From the IMG/VR virus record IMGVR_UViG_3300021519_000024, positions 1 to 37,157 of that record: DNA of 37,157 bases; one strand, 5' to 3'. This DNA comes from a virus. The translations under genes and the position numbers were made by a program. Shown here in pieces: positions 1-6,864 of the stretch. Under the pieces are notes generated by a model. It searched no databases. It saw only the letters and a program-made list of their open reading frames with translations, and was not told the DNA's origin. Every line of letters starts with the position of its first letter. The stretch's first letter is position 1.

Positions 1-179
1 GCGTTCCAACTGTTCCCCTTAGTGTCGGTCGCGGACGCGGCAACTTTGCCGTTTGCGCCCGCGCAACACACAACAACAATGTTGCCTGCGGTCGCGGTGA
101 ACGCACCGATAGCTGAGGATGTTGTTTCTGTTAGACCGGAGAACGTCGCGAGGGATGTTGGTGCGCTAATCGTTGACAT
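1..179 (-). CDS. partial virion or tail-type protein (N-terminus only)
   Basis: Only the first 59 codons are present; the gene runs off the left edge. The reading begins MSTISAPTSLATFSGLTETT and continues with Ser, Thr, Ala and Gly-rich sequence ending in KGNSWN. That style is typical of beta-rich phage tail or appendage proteins, but I cannot name a family. The ATG at 179 has a weak GAGTGAG 7 nt upstream. The DNA is clearly more GC-rich than the rest of the window, which suggests separate acquisition. The plus-strand reading over the same bases is a shadow. Confidence 0.6.
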   Translation of the reverse strand, partial: MSTISAPTSLATFSGLTETTSSAIGAFTATAGNIVVVCCAGANGKVAASATDTKGNSWN

Positions 180-320
180 GTATTATCTCACTCAAACATG
201 CTATATAAACTATCATCTTATATTTAGTGAGAGAAAATGTATCATATGTAGTCCACTCTCCCTCACATTATGTGATCATGATGCTTTTTTTCTTAGACTT
301 CCTGTAAATTAATAAATGAT

Positions 321-473
321 ATGGAATCACACGCTGAAGTTCCTGTTAAAAAAATAATTCTAGAGGCTGTTATAACAAGGGCTGACGGAACGAAAGAGAA
401 TCTTGGGACTATTGCTAAGTGGGAAAATAGGGAGTTTCTACTCAAAAGAATTGTAAGGAGAATTTTTAGATGA
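321..473 (+). CDS. small hypothetical protein, translationally coupled to the next gene
   Basis: This is a 50-residue ORF, MESHAEVPVKKIILEAVITR to a basic C-terminus ending RRIFR. Its TGA overlaps the ATG of the following gene (ATGA), the usual sign of translational coupling. The compact mix of charged and hydrophobic residues looks like a real small protein. No family is recognised. It probably works with the structural-type protein encoded downstream and shares its transcript and terminator. Confidence 0.6.
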   Translation: MESHAEVPVKKIILEAVITRADGTKENLGTIAKWENREFLLKRIVRRIFR

Positions 474-853
474 CTACCACGACAACAAATAAGGGCAAGA
501 ATATAATTACTGATAGACTCCAGACGACCCCCGCTACCTATACGGCAAATGGTCCAAAGTACGTTGCCTTTGGGGGAAGCTCAGGCGGAAGCGCCTCGAA
601 TACGAACTTACAAGCTCAACTGGGTGGAAAATCAAACGGAGCAGAAACTTTAGTTACAACGACTCAGACCAACGACACCTATCAGGTTGTTGCCACTCTG
701 ACAGCATCGGGATCATGGGCGATCACTGAATCTGGTCTATTTTATGGGGCAGCCTCGGGAACGAACGATCTTTTTGCCTACTCGGACTTCTCCGTTGTTA
801 ACCTTTCGGCCTCAGATAGCATCCAATTTACCTGGAAGGTTCAATTCACATAG
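470..853 (+). CDS. putative virion structural protein (tail or appendage)
   Basis: The 127-residue product is Thr, Ser, Gly and Asn-rich. It contains IITDRLQTTPATYTANGPKY near residue 12, a central TNDTYQVV segment, and the C-terminal pattern SASDSIQFTWKVQF. Short proteins with this N-terminal IITDRL and C-terminal DSIQF pattern are common in phage structural regions; that is a recollection of the family style, not a search result. The SD is AAGGAGAATTTTTAG. It overlaps the 50-aa gene by 4 nt and is followed by a strong terminator, so the two form a minimal plus-strand operon facing the minus-strand genes. Confidence 0.65.
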   Translation: MTTTTTNKGKNIITDRLQTTPATYTANGPKYVAFGGSSGGSASNTNLQAQLGGKSNGAETLVTTTQTNDTYQVVATLTASGSWAITESGLFYGAASGTNDLFAYSDFSVVNLSASDSIQFTWKVQFT

Positions 854-881
854 GTCGTATTTATCTTTGACAGAAGTAATC

Positions 882-907
882 GGGGGCCATTTGGCCCCCT
901 TTCTTTT
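882..907 (+). terminator. intrinsic terminator
   Basis: A perfect 7-bp GGGGGCC/GGCCCCC stem with an ATTT loop is followed by TTTCTTTT. It closes the 321-853 operon and separates it from the convergent minus-strand genes. The T-tract exists only in the plus orientation. Confidence 0.9.
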
Positions 908-1051
908 CTATACCTTTTCTGACCAGTTAAAATAGTCTCTAGAGAAATCTAGAAATTCTGGAGCATAGATCTCTATTATTCCTAGGGTCACAGCCTCTTC
1001 TGGAATCTCAGCCCGATCAGCGGCTATCTTAATTACCTTCTCTATTGTCAT
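908..1051 (-). CDS. small hypothetical protein (47 aa)
   Basis: The ORF reads MTIEKVIKIAADRAEIPEEA and ends FNWSEKV. The start at 1051 lies 10 nt past the stop of the glycosyltransferase gene. The composition is amphipathic helical and acidic, with an AxxxxIPEEAVTLG stretch that could be a small helix-turn-helix or a protein-protein module. No family is recognised. Support comes from clean packing between the upstream gene and the terminator on the opposite strand. Confidence 0.55.
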   Translation of the reverse strand: MTIEKVIKIAADRAEIPEEAVTLGIIEIYAPEFLDFSRDYFNWSEKV

Positions 1052-1061
1052 CTATTACTTT

Positions 1062-1709
1062 CTAGACCACGGTAGGTATTCCTATAGACATATTCTCTCC
1101 AAACTCTATCTTCGTATGCCATCTATCGTTTGAATCAAGCACGATACTCGAAAAGTATTGCGCTTTTCTAGATATTGACTTAGATAGATCAATATGGACC
1201 TTGAATCCGAGCTTCCTAGCCTTGTGGCAGAAGTATAGGTCCTCGGGAATGATGTTGTTTCCCATAAGACCCTCCTCAAAATAAGGAGCCTCCATCTCAT
1301 CAAAGACTCTTCTTCTAATAAGGGCACTAACCATGCTGACAGCAACTACTTCTTTAATACCCCGGTCGGAACTAGAAAGATCTATTGGGATATGAGTCTG
1401 ACTCTCATCTATTCTTGAATAAGCGAGTGGCCTCCATGGAGAGGCGTTCTCGCAAACAAGAGGAGACACTATGTCTAAATCAAGTTCTAATAGACTTCGG
1501 ATGAGATCTAGGTCGTAATCTGCATCCCGTTTGGTAAAATAGATCCACTCTCCCACGGAATCACTAACCAGACTATTTCTAGTCTCCTGATTAAATGAGT
1601 CATATTCAACTGTTTCTAAAATACCTCCACTCAGATCGAAAAGAGTAGTCGAATAGGACTCTCCTTCATCAGAGTAGCTGACAATAGTCCCCTCGGGCTT
1701 TCTAGCCAT
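1062..1709 (-). CDS. GT-A fold (family 2-like) glycosyltransferase
   Basis: The protein resembles nucleotide-sugar glycosyltransferases of phages. It has a DAD triplet (DxD-type metal site) in YFTKRDADYD, followed by SLLELDLDIVSPLVC. Towards the C-terminus come a SALIRRRVFDEM segment and PEDLYFCHKARKLGFKVHID, the acidic acceptor-loop region typical of GT2-like enzymes. The sugar and acceptor (DNA base, virion protein or host wall) cannot be told from sequence. The start at 1709 (MARKPEG) is chosen because AAGAAGGAAG lies just upstream and it leaves only an 8-nt overlap with the preceding gene; longer in-frame starts reach 1778. The product is 215 aa. Confidence 0.7.
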   Translation of the reverse strand: MARKPEGTIVSYSDEGESYSTTLFDLSGGILETVEYDSFNQETRNSLVSDSVGEWIYFTKRDADYDLDLIRSLLELDLDIVSPLVCENASPWRPLAYSRIDESQTHIPIDLSSSDRGIKEVVAVSMVSALIRRRVFDEMEAPYFEEGLMGNNIIPEDLYFCHKARKLGFKVHIDLSKSISRKAQYFSSIVLDSNDRWHTKIEFGENMSIGIPTVV

Positions 1710-2127
1710 CGATCTTCCTTCTTGGACTGGGGCACATTGCTGTCCAGACATCTGTTCTACTCGACTCAATTCTGCCATCTTCTGAACTCACCCATATATG
1801 ATCAACATAATCATTGAAATGAAAAGATACATGGACGAGATTCTCTATTGTTGAGTCTCCAAACAGATTATCCACATTAATATCATACTGAACTCCATAA
1901 TACTCCGGATCCTTATCTTGACTCAACCAACATACAGAATCTGATGGGAATACTATCGGATTATCTTGATCATCTAGAAGTCCCAGACCTTCAATGTGAA
2001 GCTCATTCTCTTCTAGGTAAGCGCACAGACGCGGCCACGGAAGCCTCTCTCCCGGCAGTTCTACCCAGGGAACTACTCCTTCTGTCGCTAACTCTCCATT
2101 ACTTAATTGAGCCTTCCATCTTATCAT
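1702..2127 (-). CDS. hypothetical protein with a leaderless start
   Basis: The 141-residue acidic protein begins MIRWKAQLSNGELATEG. It contains Trp-rich strands and ends SPRRKIDG; no family is recognised. An upstream in-frame TTG at 2163 lies inside a terminator hairpin and is rejected. The ATG at 2127 has no Shine-Dalgarno but sits 7 nt after a good -10 box, so translation probably starts on a leaderless mRNA. It overlaps the glycosyltransferase by 8 nt, and the two are likely cotranscribed. Confidence 0.65.
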   Translation of the reverse strand: MIRWKAQLSNGELATEGVVPWVELPGERLPWPRLCAYLEENELHIEGLGLLDDQDNPIVFPSDSVCWLSQDKDPEYYGVQYDINVDNLFGDSTIENLVHVSFHFNDYVDHIWVSSEDGRIESSRTDVWTAMCPSPRRKIDG

Positions 2128-2134
2128 AGATGGA

Positions 2135-2163
2135 ATTGTAGCATAAAAAAAGAAGACCGTCAA
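2135..2163 (-). promoter_or_regulatory. sigma70-type promoter, leaderless
   Basis: On the minus strand TTGACG (2158-2163), a 17-bp spacer and TACAAT (2135-2140) are followed by 7 nt and then the ATG at 2127. The transcription start should fall on or next to the start codon. The promoter is embedded in the terminator hairpin at 2147-2175. Confidence 0.7.
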
Positions 2164-2175
2164 GGTCTTCTTTTT
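2147..2175. terminator. bidirectional intrinsic terminator
   Basis: AAAAAGAAGACC, loop GTCAA and GGTCTTCTTTTT form a 12-bp perfect stem. It has A-tracts on one side and T-tracts on the other, so it works in both directions. For minus-strand traffic it ends the structural pair at 2197-3153, and the next promoter starts within the hairpin itself. Confidence 0.85.
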
Positions 2176-2196
2176 AAAATCTCATTAAGAAGTTTC

Positions 2197-2751
2197 TTAT
2201 ATATAAGTTAGAGACATTTTTATCGAGCCAGATTTTGCCCCAGGAGATGTCGGAGACGCACTTATCGCCACATAGAAATCATGAGTTGTTGATGCTCCAG
2301 CTTGATCATTTAAAACTAAGGCTGAGCCTGATCCATTTGCTTCTATCCAAGCTGAGTCTCCGACCTCCGCTGCCTTAAAGGTGATTCCCTGCATCGGAGT
2401 GGAATCTGTCACTCCGTCATAAGCAAATAGGGTTGTTGATGACGTTGCTACTGCTGACCCATTCGTGAATTGGAACTTAAACGGTACCTGGCTAGAAGTT
2501 ACTCCGCTTAGAGTCGTTGAGCCACCTCCATTAATAGAAACAGTGCTGTTCGTGACATATTTCGTATTATTCAGGGCCGAAGTTGTATCTCTCTGAGCAT
2601 CATTCGCGGTAGAAATATGAGTACTGTCTTGATATTGTCCAGAGACTACATTGAGTCCGAACGATGTGCCATTAAACCAGATGTGATCTGTCGCAGCTAA
2701 TTGAAGGGTTGTTCCATTTTGAAGAACACCGTATACATTCCATGAAGCCAT
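2197..2751 (-). CDS. putative phage structural protein
   Basis: The 184-residue protein is rich in Ser, Thr, Gly and Ala, with alternating beta-type patterns. It starts MASWNVYGVLQNGTTLQLAA and carries GITFKAAEVGDSAWIEANGS and HDFYVAISASPTSPGAKSG towards the end. The style fits a capsid-decoration or tail protein. Its SD, AGGGAGAATAA, is well placed. The gene lies 9 nt after the next upstream structural gene and before a bidirectional terminator, so 3153-2197 is a two-gene unit. Confidence 0.65.
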   Translation of the reverse strand: MASWNVYGVLQNGTTLQLAATDHIWFNGTSFGLNVVSGQYQDSTHISTANDAQRDTTSALNNTKYVTNSTVSINGGGSTTLSGVTSSQVPFKFQFTNGSAVATSSTTLFAYDGVTDSTPMQGITFKAAEVGDSAWIEANGSGSALVLNDQAGASTTHDFYVAISASPTSPGAKSGSIKMSLTYI

Positions 2752-2760
2752 TTATTCTCC

Positions 2761-3153
2761 CTATCCTCCGCTGGAAACTTCCCAGCCAGCGACGCAATTG
2801 ATGTTATTTGAACTTAGAAGTCTTACCCAACCAGGAGTAAAAGCTGGAATTATTGTTGCAGAAGATCCTGATCCGGAAAATATAAACGTAATGGGCTTAT
2901 CTGTCCAATATAAATTCTGATAGGCAGAGTCCGCTGGAGCACGTCCGCCAACTCCTTCACCATCGGAGTCAGGTTCTCCAGAGTGAGCTACCTGAACTGT
3001 TATTGTAGTTGCTCCATCTACTTTCACATAAAATACAAACTGCTCAGTCGCTTGACCAAGCTGGACTGCTCTAGAAGGCTTGCTCGCTCCAGTAGCTTCA
3101 GCTGTGGTGCCGCTCCCCCAAAAACCATCAGGTTGTCCGTGTCTACGAATCAT
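2761..3153 (-). CDS. putative minor structural protein
   Basis: The 130-residue protein begins MIRRHGQPDGFWGSGTTAEA. It has beta-type sequence FVFYVKVDGATTITVQVAHS and a Gly/Ser-rich C-terminus ending GWEVSSGG. No enzyme motif is visible. GGAG lies 9 nt before the ATG. It is the first gene of the two-gene unit with 2197-2751, so a virion role is inferred from composition and neighbour. Confidence 0.6.
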   Translation of the reverse strand: MIRRHGQPDGFWGSGTTAEATGASKPSRAVQLGQATEQFVFYVKVDGATTITVQVAHSGEPDSDGEGVGGRAPADSAYQNLYWTDKPITFIFSGSGSSATIIPAFTPGWVRLLSSNNINCVAGWEVSSGG

Positions 3154-3200
3154 TCTATAAAACTCCAGTTCTCTATAATTCTATAGAAGTAATTTTGGAT

Positions 3201-3228
3201 AAAATAGTGAAGAGGGCTTTCGCCCTCT
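3201..3228 (-). terminator. probable intrinsic terminator
   Basis: Read on the minus strand, AGAGGGC, a GAAA tetraloop and GCCCTCT are followed by TCACTATTTT. It sits 5 nt after the stop of the 54-aa membrane protein gene. The U-tract is interrupted, so termination may be partial. Confidence 0.7.
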
Positions 3229-3232
3229 CCCT

Positions 3233-3397
3233 TTACGTACTCCGACTCTGAAATCTCATCAGAAATATTTTATGAATCAGAGTTCCATACAGACACATTA
3301 CAACAAAGGCAAAAATCTCAGCGAACACAGCATGATGCTGATAGGCATTGACCCAGGCTACAAAGGACATCATTAACATTGCAACCAAGGTTCTCAT
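3233..3397 (-). CDS. small two-helix membrane protein (54 aa)
   Basis: The ORF begins MRTLVAMLMMSFVAWVNAYQ, a strong hydrophobic segment. A polar AYQHHAVF turn follows, then a second segment around residues 25-42, and a basic tail ending RFQSRST. Two transmembrane helices in a tiny protein are seen in phage holin-like and superinfection-exclusion proteins, but no family assignment is possible. Its ATG overlaps the stop of the preceding gene (ATGA), so the two are coupled. A terminator follows. Confidence 0.6.
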   Translation of the reverse strand: MRTLVAMLMMSFVAWVNAYQHHAVFAEIFAFVVMCLYGTLIHKIFLMRFQSRST

Positions 3398-3639
3398 CGC
3401 TTCTGCTTCTGCTGTCCGACCCTTGCGTTACCCTCTTTAACGATAATCGCAGGTCTGCCACTTCTACATCCATCACACTTCCACGGAGGAGTAGTATTTG
3501 TTGTGGACCTAGTTAAGTCAATATATCTCATTACTTTCACGCAGGGAAAATTTGCACAACGAACCATGATTCCGCCCTTGTATTGACGCATTCTCCCCTG
3601 ACCACTGCCTATTCCGACCTTTGCTATTTTACTCACCAC
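3394..3639 (-). CDS. small zinc-ribbon-like protein
   Basis: The protein is at most 81 residues and basic. A C-x4-C pair (CANFPC) and a CDGC knuckle flank a Thr/Trp segment, which suggests a single zinc site. The start is uncertain: GTG at 3639 follows an AAGGGTG run and suits the promoter at 3660-3688, while ATGs at 3591 and 3567 also have purine-rich upstream sequence. It is coupled by ATGA overlap to the membrane protein. Confidence 0.5.
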   Translation of the reverse strand: MVSKIAKVGIGSGQGRMRQYKGGIMVRCANFPCVKVMRYIDLTRSTTNTTPPWKCDGCRSGRPAIIVKEGNARVGQQKQKR

Positions 3640-3659
3640 CCTTATCTATTGATGAACCT

Positions 3660-3688
3660 AGTCTATCACTACAGAGGATGACTGTCAA
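3660..3688 (-). promoter_or_regulatory. sigma70-type promoter
   Basis: TTGACA (3683-3688), 17 bp and TAGACT (3660-3665) on the minus strand give a predicted start near 3652, about 13 nt before the GTG at 3639. The -35 is a perfect consensus. Confidence 0.65.
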
Positions 3689-3690
3689 GA

Positions 3691-3879
3691 TCAATGAAAT
3701 ATACCCTCCGGATGATTTAGCTTACACTTTTTGCACCAAACTTTATAATATACTACCGTTTCAGAGCCAGCTCTTTTTTCTATAAAAACATTGGGAACGA
3801 TCTCCCACTCATGAGCAGGAAAAGGTCTCTCTGTAAGAGGATTTTGAATGCAAGGTGGGTATCTAAATTTCTTGGACAT
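3691..3879 (-). CDS. small hypothetical protein with a CKKC knuckle
   Basis: The 62-residue protein begins MSKKFRYPPCIQNPLTERPF. It has an HEWEIVPNVFIEK core and a VWCKKCKLNHPEG end. One C-x2-C plus a later His and an early Cys could bind zinc; no family is recognised. No Shine-Dalgarno is present. TATAAT ends 7 nt before the ATG, suggesting leaderless expression. Confidence 0.55.
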   Translation of the reverse strand: MSKKFRYPPCIQNPLTERPFPAHEWEIVPNVFIEKRAGSETVVYYKVWCKKCKLNHPEGIFH

Positions 3880-3886
3880 AAAGCAG

Positions 3887-3892
3887 ATTATA
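3887..3892 (-). promoter_or_regulatory. -10 box next to a start codon
   Basis: TATAAT is followed by 7 nt and the ATG at 3879, the same geometry as the stronger leaderless promoters here. The -35 region (TTTCGG at 17 bp) is poor, so activity is less certain. Confidence 0.45.
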
Positions 3893-3902
3893 TCATATAT
3901 AC

Positions 3903-4526
3903 CTAGAGTCCGAAAGCTCTAATGGTATGCTCAAATGGATTACCCTCAATGTTTTTAACTAAATTCAACATCTCACTCGCTATCTCCCTTATCTCAACCT
4001 GAGCCTCCTCCGAATTCCTCAGTTTTAGAAAATGAGAAAAGCTTCTCCAGTTAAAACTTATATCAAGCCCAAGCTGATTCCCATATGGCAATGCAAATCT
4101 CGCTGATTCTTTTGCTCTTTTTCTACTAAAACCAGCCTCCTCTAGATCAGACAATATCGAATGATATTCTGAATAAGCTATCTTTACACAGCGAGAATAT
4201 CGTTGTCTAGTATTTTCTGGCCAGTCCTCAGGAGTATAATACTTATCATCTTTAAGTTCTTTATATCTTGCAGATTCAGCGTTAATGCTCACTCCAACTC
4301 TGTGTTTCAACATCTGAATATGAGAGGCGTTTTCACACACGACATAAAAATGTAAAGTGCTTTTTTCAAATGGAGTATTATGGTTATTCTTAGCAAGCGT
4401 ACTTAAAAGGCTCCCGATTCTCTCCATTTTACTATCATCCAGGTCTCTACTTGTGCTTGTCCATGCTGATAGGGCATGAGTAATATCTCCCCCATAATAA
4501 CCTAGAAGTTCCACTGTATTTTTCAT
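3903..4526 (-). CDS. thyX: flavin-dependent thymidylate synthase ThyX
   Basis: ThyX makes dTMP from dUMP using methylene-tetrahydrofolate, FAD and NADPH. The signature R-H-R-x7-S is present as KHRVGVSINAESARY at residues 74-88, with the first Arg replaced by Lys. A substrate and flavin region, NWRSFSHFLKLR, lies near residue 160-171, followed by AQVEIREIA. The length of 207 is typical. The start directly abuts the preceding stop and no SD is visible; a TATAAT lies 12 nt upstream. Together with the ribonucleotide reductase it gives the phage its own dTTP supply. Confidence 0.9.
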   Translation of the reverse strand: MKNTVELLGYYGGDITHALSAWTSTSRDLDDSKMERIGSLLSTLAKNNHNTPFEKSTLHFYVVCENASHIQMLKHRVGVSINAESARYKELKDDKYYTPEDWPENTRQRYSRCVKIAYSEYHSILSDLEEAGFSRKRAKESARFALPYGNQLGLDISFNWRSFSHFLKLRNSEEAQVEIREIASEMLNLVKNIEGNPFEHTIRAFGL

Positions 4527-4742
4527 CTATATATCTAGATTATATCCGTTATACTCATCATAAGTTGGGTACTCAACTCCAGGAATCAAATGCTTCCAAG
4601 AATCCTCGTCAAACTCTTCTCTATCCATTCTATTACAATCACAGACACAAATTATTTCATCAACCTCTCCACTAGAGTCCTCGCAAGAATCACAGTCTCC
4701 ATTGGAACAGCTAAAACATATTCTAAATTCTTCTTTCGTCAC
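4527..4742 (-). CDS. small acidic cysteine-rich protein
   Basis: The 71-residue protein has FSCSNGDCDSCEDSSG and IICVCDCNRMD clusters. Seven cysteines in about 30 residues suggest a metal-binding knuckle. The rest is Asp/Glu/Tyr-rich, ending YNGYNLDI. The start is GTG at 4742 after AAGGAGGGTATT, a strong SD. The stop abuts the thyX ATG, so it is probably cotranscribed with it. No family is recognised. Confidence 0.55.
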   Translation of the reverse strand: MTKEEFRICFSCSNGDCDSCEDSSGEVDEIICVCDCNRMDREEFDEDSWKHLIPGVEYPTYDEYNGYNLDI

Positions 4743-4781
4743 AATACCCTCCTTCGTTGATTTGAATTTTTCTACTAACTA

Positions 4782-4928
4782 TCATTCGTCCTCGTTCGGA
4801 TCGTAGGCGTACATAAGCTTACCATTTTCCCACCACCCCTGAATACCATTGGTGGACTCAAACGCAGGGCCGTCAGTGCGGTGACGCTTGCTCCAGATAC
4901 TTTTCTTAATTGTCTGCGCGCTAAACAT
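4782..4928 (-). CDS. small protein with RHRTDGPA motif (48 aa)
   Basis: The ORF carries KRHRTDGPAFESTNGIQGWW followed by ENGKLMYAYDP. The same motif recurs in the protein at 36724-36885 (RHRTDGPAVEY, WWEKGK), so the genome holds at least two paralogues. Proteins with a HRxDGPAxEYxxGxxxWW pattern occur in many phages; their role is unknown to me. The start at 4928 follows AAGAGAG and lies 11 nt after the IMPDH-like gene. Confidence 0.65.
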   Translation of the reverse strand: MFSAQTIKKSIWSKRHRTDGPAFESTNGIQGWWENGKLMYAYDPNEDE

Positions 4929-4939
4929 GACTCTCTTTT

Positions 4940-5944
4940 CTAGACCCGAACTTGGTTCTCTCTATTTGAGCCATGGGAAACTAGAATAAACTCATGATTA
5001 TCTTGCATAGTTTGTATATTTACCCCTCCAGAATAACTAATTCCAGATTTTATCCCGCCCATTAGCGAATTGATTATCGACTCAAGAGACCCGTCTATAC
5101 CAACAGTAGATTCGACCCCCTCTACAAGCCCCTCTGCCAACCCCGCCTCTGTTTTTGCCCTACGACTCGCCATTCCATAATATGAGCCTGGATACGGTGC
5201 TTCGATAGCGCCTGCGATCAATCTACCTATCATAACACTAGATGCGCCAGCAGCAAGAGCCTTAACGATATCTCCAGAAGTGTTAATTCCCCCATCAGCG
5301 ATGATGTGTGTATATGACCCCGAGGTTGCCTCGACACACTCAACTACCGCAGATAGCTGAGGGAGGCCGTGTCCGGTCACCTCCCGCGTCGTGCAAGCTG
5401 CCCCAGGTCCAATTCCAACTCTAAATGCAGACACGGGAAAACGGCTTAGGATCCATTCTACGGCCTCCCCGGTAGCGACACTTCCAATGATCAAATCAGA
5501 GTCGTAAAGAATTCTATCGGGGATGCCTAAGTACCACCTCTCCGTAGAAACGGAGTGAGCATGGGCTACATCTAAACAGAATAAACGGCAACCTCTCTCA
5601 TAAAGAAAACTCATTCTGTCCGAGGGAGATTCAGTTGTTCCTATCGAACAACCGATGGCTCTCCCATTCGGATTATTACACGTCGCTACACTCCACTCAT
5701 TGGCCTGATTCTCGATACTCTGATTTCTGTGGATAAATGCTCCACCTCCAAGTTCTGCCATTTTTCTTGCAACAGTACTATCTGTTACTGATGACATCGG
5801 TGTAGAAACTATCGGAATTGATATACTAACGCCATTTGTTAGGAAAGTTGAGGTGTCTACAGATTGCCTACTAAGTACTTGCCCCTTTCTTGGGACGAGA
5901 AGAACATCATCGTAAGTTAGACCGATTTTATTTCTCAGATTCAC
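4940..5944 (-). CDS. IMP dehydrogenase / GMP reductase family protein without CBS domains
   Basis: This is a (beta/alpha)8 purine nucleotide oxidoreductase. The N-terminus [18 protein letters not shown] is the family signature. The catalytic loop is [11 protein letters not shown] at 177-187 with the nucleophile Cys184, and IADGGI near 221 binds phosphate. The 334-aa length leaves no room for the CBS pair of IMPDH. The flap lacks the Arg-Tyr dyad of IMPDH, while the C-terminus ([16 protein letters not shown]) resembles IMPDH more than GMP reductase, so direction and substrate are unresolved. The start is GTG at 5944 after GGAGAGAATTC; an in-frame TTG lies at 5965. Confidence 0.8.
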   Translation of the reverse strand: MNLRNKIGLTYDDVLLVPRKGQVLSRQSVDTSTFLTNGVSISIPIVSTPMSSVTDSTVARKMAELGGGAFIHRNQSIENQANEWSVATCNNPNGRAIGCSIGTTESPSDRMSFLYERGCRLFCLDVAHAHSVSTERWYLGIPDRILYDSDLIIGSVATGEAVEWILSRFPVSAFRVGIGPGAACTTREVTGHGLPQLSAVVECVEATSGSYTHIIADGGINTSGDIVKALAAGASSVMIGRLIAGAIEAPYPGSYYGMASRRAKTEAGLAEGLVEGVESTVGIDGSLESIINSLMGGIKSGISYSGGVNIQTMQDNHEFILVSHGSNRENQVRV

Positions 5945-6110
5945 GAATTCTCTCCACAGCCTCAAAAACTAAGTCTTTAGGAATTCCACACAACTGACAT
6001 TTATTGTACCATTTTCTATTGTACTTATCGCAGATACAAGTCCAATCTTCCCGAGGTTCCCCACCTTTGCCAAAGCTTGATGGAGTTGTATTAGAGCCGA
6101 AAGTCAACAA
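5928..6110 (-). CDS. small zinc-finger protein (RanBP2-like pattern)
   Basis: The 60-residue protein contains DWTCICDKYNRKWYNKCQLC. The W-x-C-x-C-x10-C-x2-C arrangement resembles RanBP2-type zinc fingers, with a shorter first knuckle. A charged helix ends [11 protein letters not shown]. The start is TTG at 6110, 5 nt after AAGGAG. It overlaps its neighbours by 7 and 17 nt, so it belongs to a coupled chain. Confidence 0.6.
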   Translation of the reverse strand: MLTFGSNTTPSSFGKGGEPREDWTCICDKYNRKWYNKCQLCGIPKDLVFEAVERIRESEK

Positions 6111-6472
6111 TCTTTCTCCTTTTCTGAATACTCTATAGAATTCTTAATTTGTTTCGATAGCAATAGGAGTTCTCCGTGGATATCTTTAATCTCCTGAAAT
6201 TCTTCCAAAATAGCTTGATGATCTTCTTCATCCCGAGCCTCAGTTTTCTGAGCCTGAGCTTCTTGTCCGACCATAATTATCGATAAGAGAACTAATTGAA
6301 GAAAAGTCTGAGCTATCCACGGAATAGTTCCTGAAACTCCGTGACTTATGGCGTTCGGCAAACTTATCATTGCTAGTCCAGCAAAAGCATAGGCACACCA
6401 CATGGTACCCACAGAACGAGTAATCCGAGTAGCGATCTTGTTATTAAGGTTGTCTAGTTTTGAGTTTGCCAT
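6104..6472 (-). CDS. membrane protein with two transmembrane helices
   Basis: In this 122-residue protein, GTMWCAYAFAGLAMISLPNA and WIAQTFLQLVLLSIIMVGQE form two hydrophobic helices joined by a short polar turn. A charged Glu/Lys-rich, probably coiled-coil, cytoplasmic tail follows. I recall similar GTMWCAYAF / WIAQTFLQLV proteins in Gram-positive bacteria and their phages, without a firm function. It might be a holin-like or envelope-modifying protein. GGAG lies 11 nt before the ATG. Confidence 0.65.
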   Translation of the reverse strand: MANSKLDNLNNKIATRITRSVGTMWCAYAFAGLAMISLPNAISHGVSGTIPWIAQTFLQLVLLSIIMVGQEAQAQKTEARDEEDHQAILEEFQEIKDIHGELLLLSKQIKNSIEYSEKEKDC

Positions 6473-6626
6473 CTTTAGTAATTCTCCGATATTCCGCTCC
6501 AGGATATTCCTCAGTCATTCTTTTAAATTGAGAATTCTCCCAACTTACAACTCTTGTTCTATCATACTCTTTCCAGGGGTAACCCGGATACCTATACTGC
6601 AATCTAATTTCACTAGAATTCTTCAT
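6444..6626 (-). CDS. small hypothetical protein (60 aa)
   Basis: The protein begins MKNSSEIRLQYRYPGYPWKE and is Tyr/Arg/Lys-rich and basic, ending GKLKTRQP. The start at 6626 is preferred over upstream in-frame starts because it has AGGATAATAACG before it and overlaps the preceding gene by only 14 nt. The pattern of aromatic and basic residues might suit nucleic-acid binding. No family is recognised. Confidence 0.5.
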   Translation of the reverse strand: MKNSSEIRLQYRYPGYPWKEYDRTRVVSWENSQFKRMTEEYPGAEYRRITKDGKLKTRQP

Positions 6627-6864
6627 CGTTATTATCCTGAAATTCCTCGACGTTGGGAAACTCAGGGAATCCCGGTCGAGGATCGTTAGCGTATGCCTCA
6701 ATAGCTCTATCCAACTCTTCCCTTCTGGACGCAGCAAAGGAGGGATATTCTTTTTCTAAAACATCTCTCGATTCCAGTATACCGATGACGGAAGCATCCT
6801 TAAGCTGAATGATGTCCGCCACCTTTAGCTTATTTCTTAAAAATCGCACTGGAGTCCATTCCAC
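6613..6864 (-). CDS. small acidic hypothetical protein
   Basis: The 83-residue protein begins MEWTPVRFLRNKLKVADIIQ. A helical ASRREELDRAIEAY segment leads to an acidic tail, EFQDNNDEEF. GGGTGGA precedes the ATG. It overlaps both neighbours (35 and 14 nt), which places it in the coupled chain 7108-5928. No motif is recognised. Confidence 0.5.
   Translation of the reverse strand: MEWTPVRFLRNKLKVADIIQLKDASVIGILESRDVLEKEYPSFAASRREELDRAIEAYANDPRPGFPEFPNVEEFQDNNDEEF

Noticed and set aside
22-312. Plus-strand ORF of 96 codons at the left edge
   Set aside because: It is antisense to a more convincing tail-type reading frame and its second half crosses AT-rich intergenic sequence with no family resemblance.
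6402-6689. Plus-strand ORF over the 6.4-6.7 kb small genes
   Set aside because: It lies antisense to three coupled minus-strand genes with SDs, and its own composition is hydrophobic noise.
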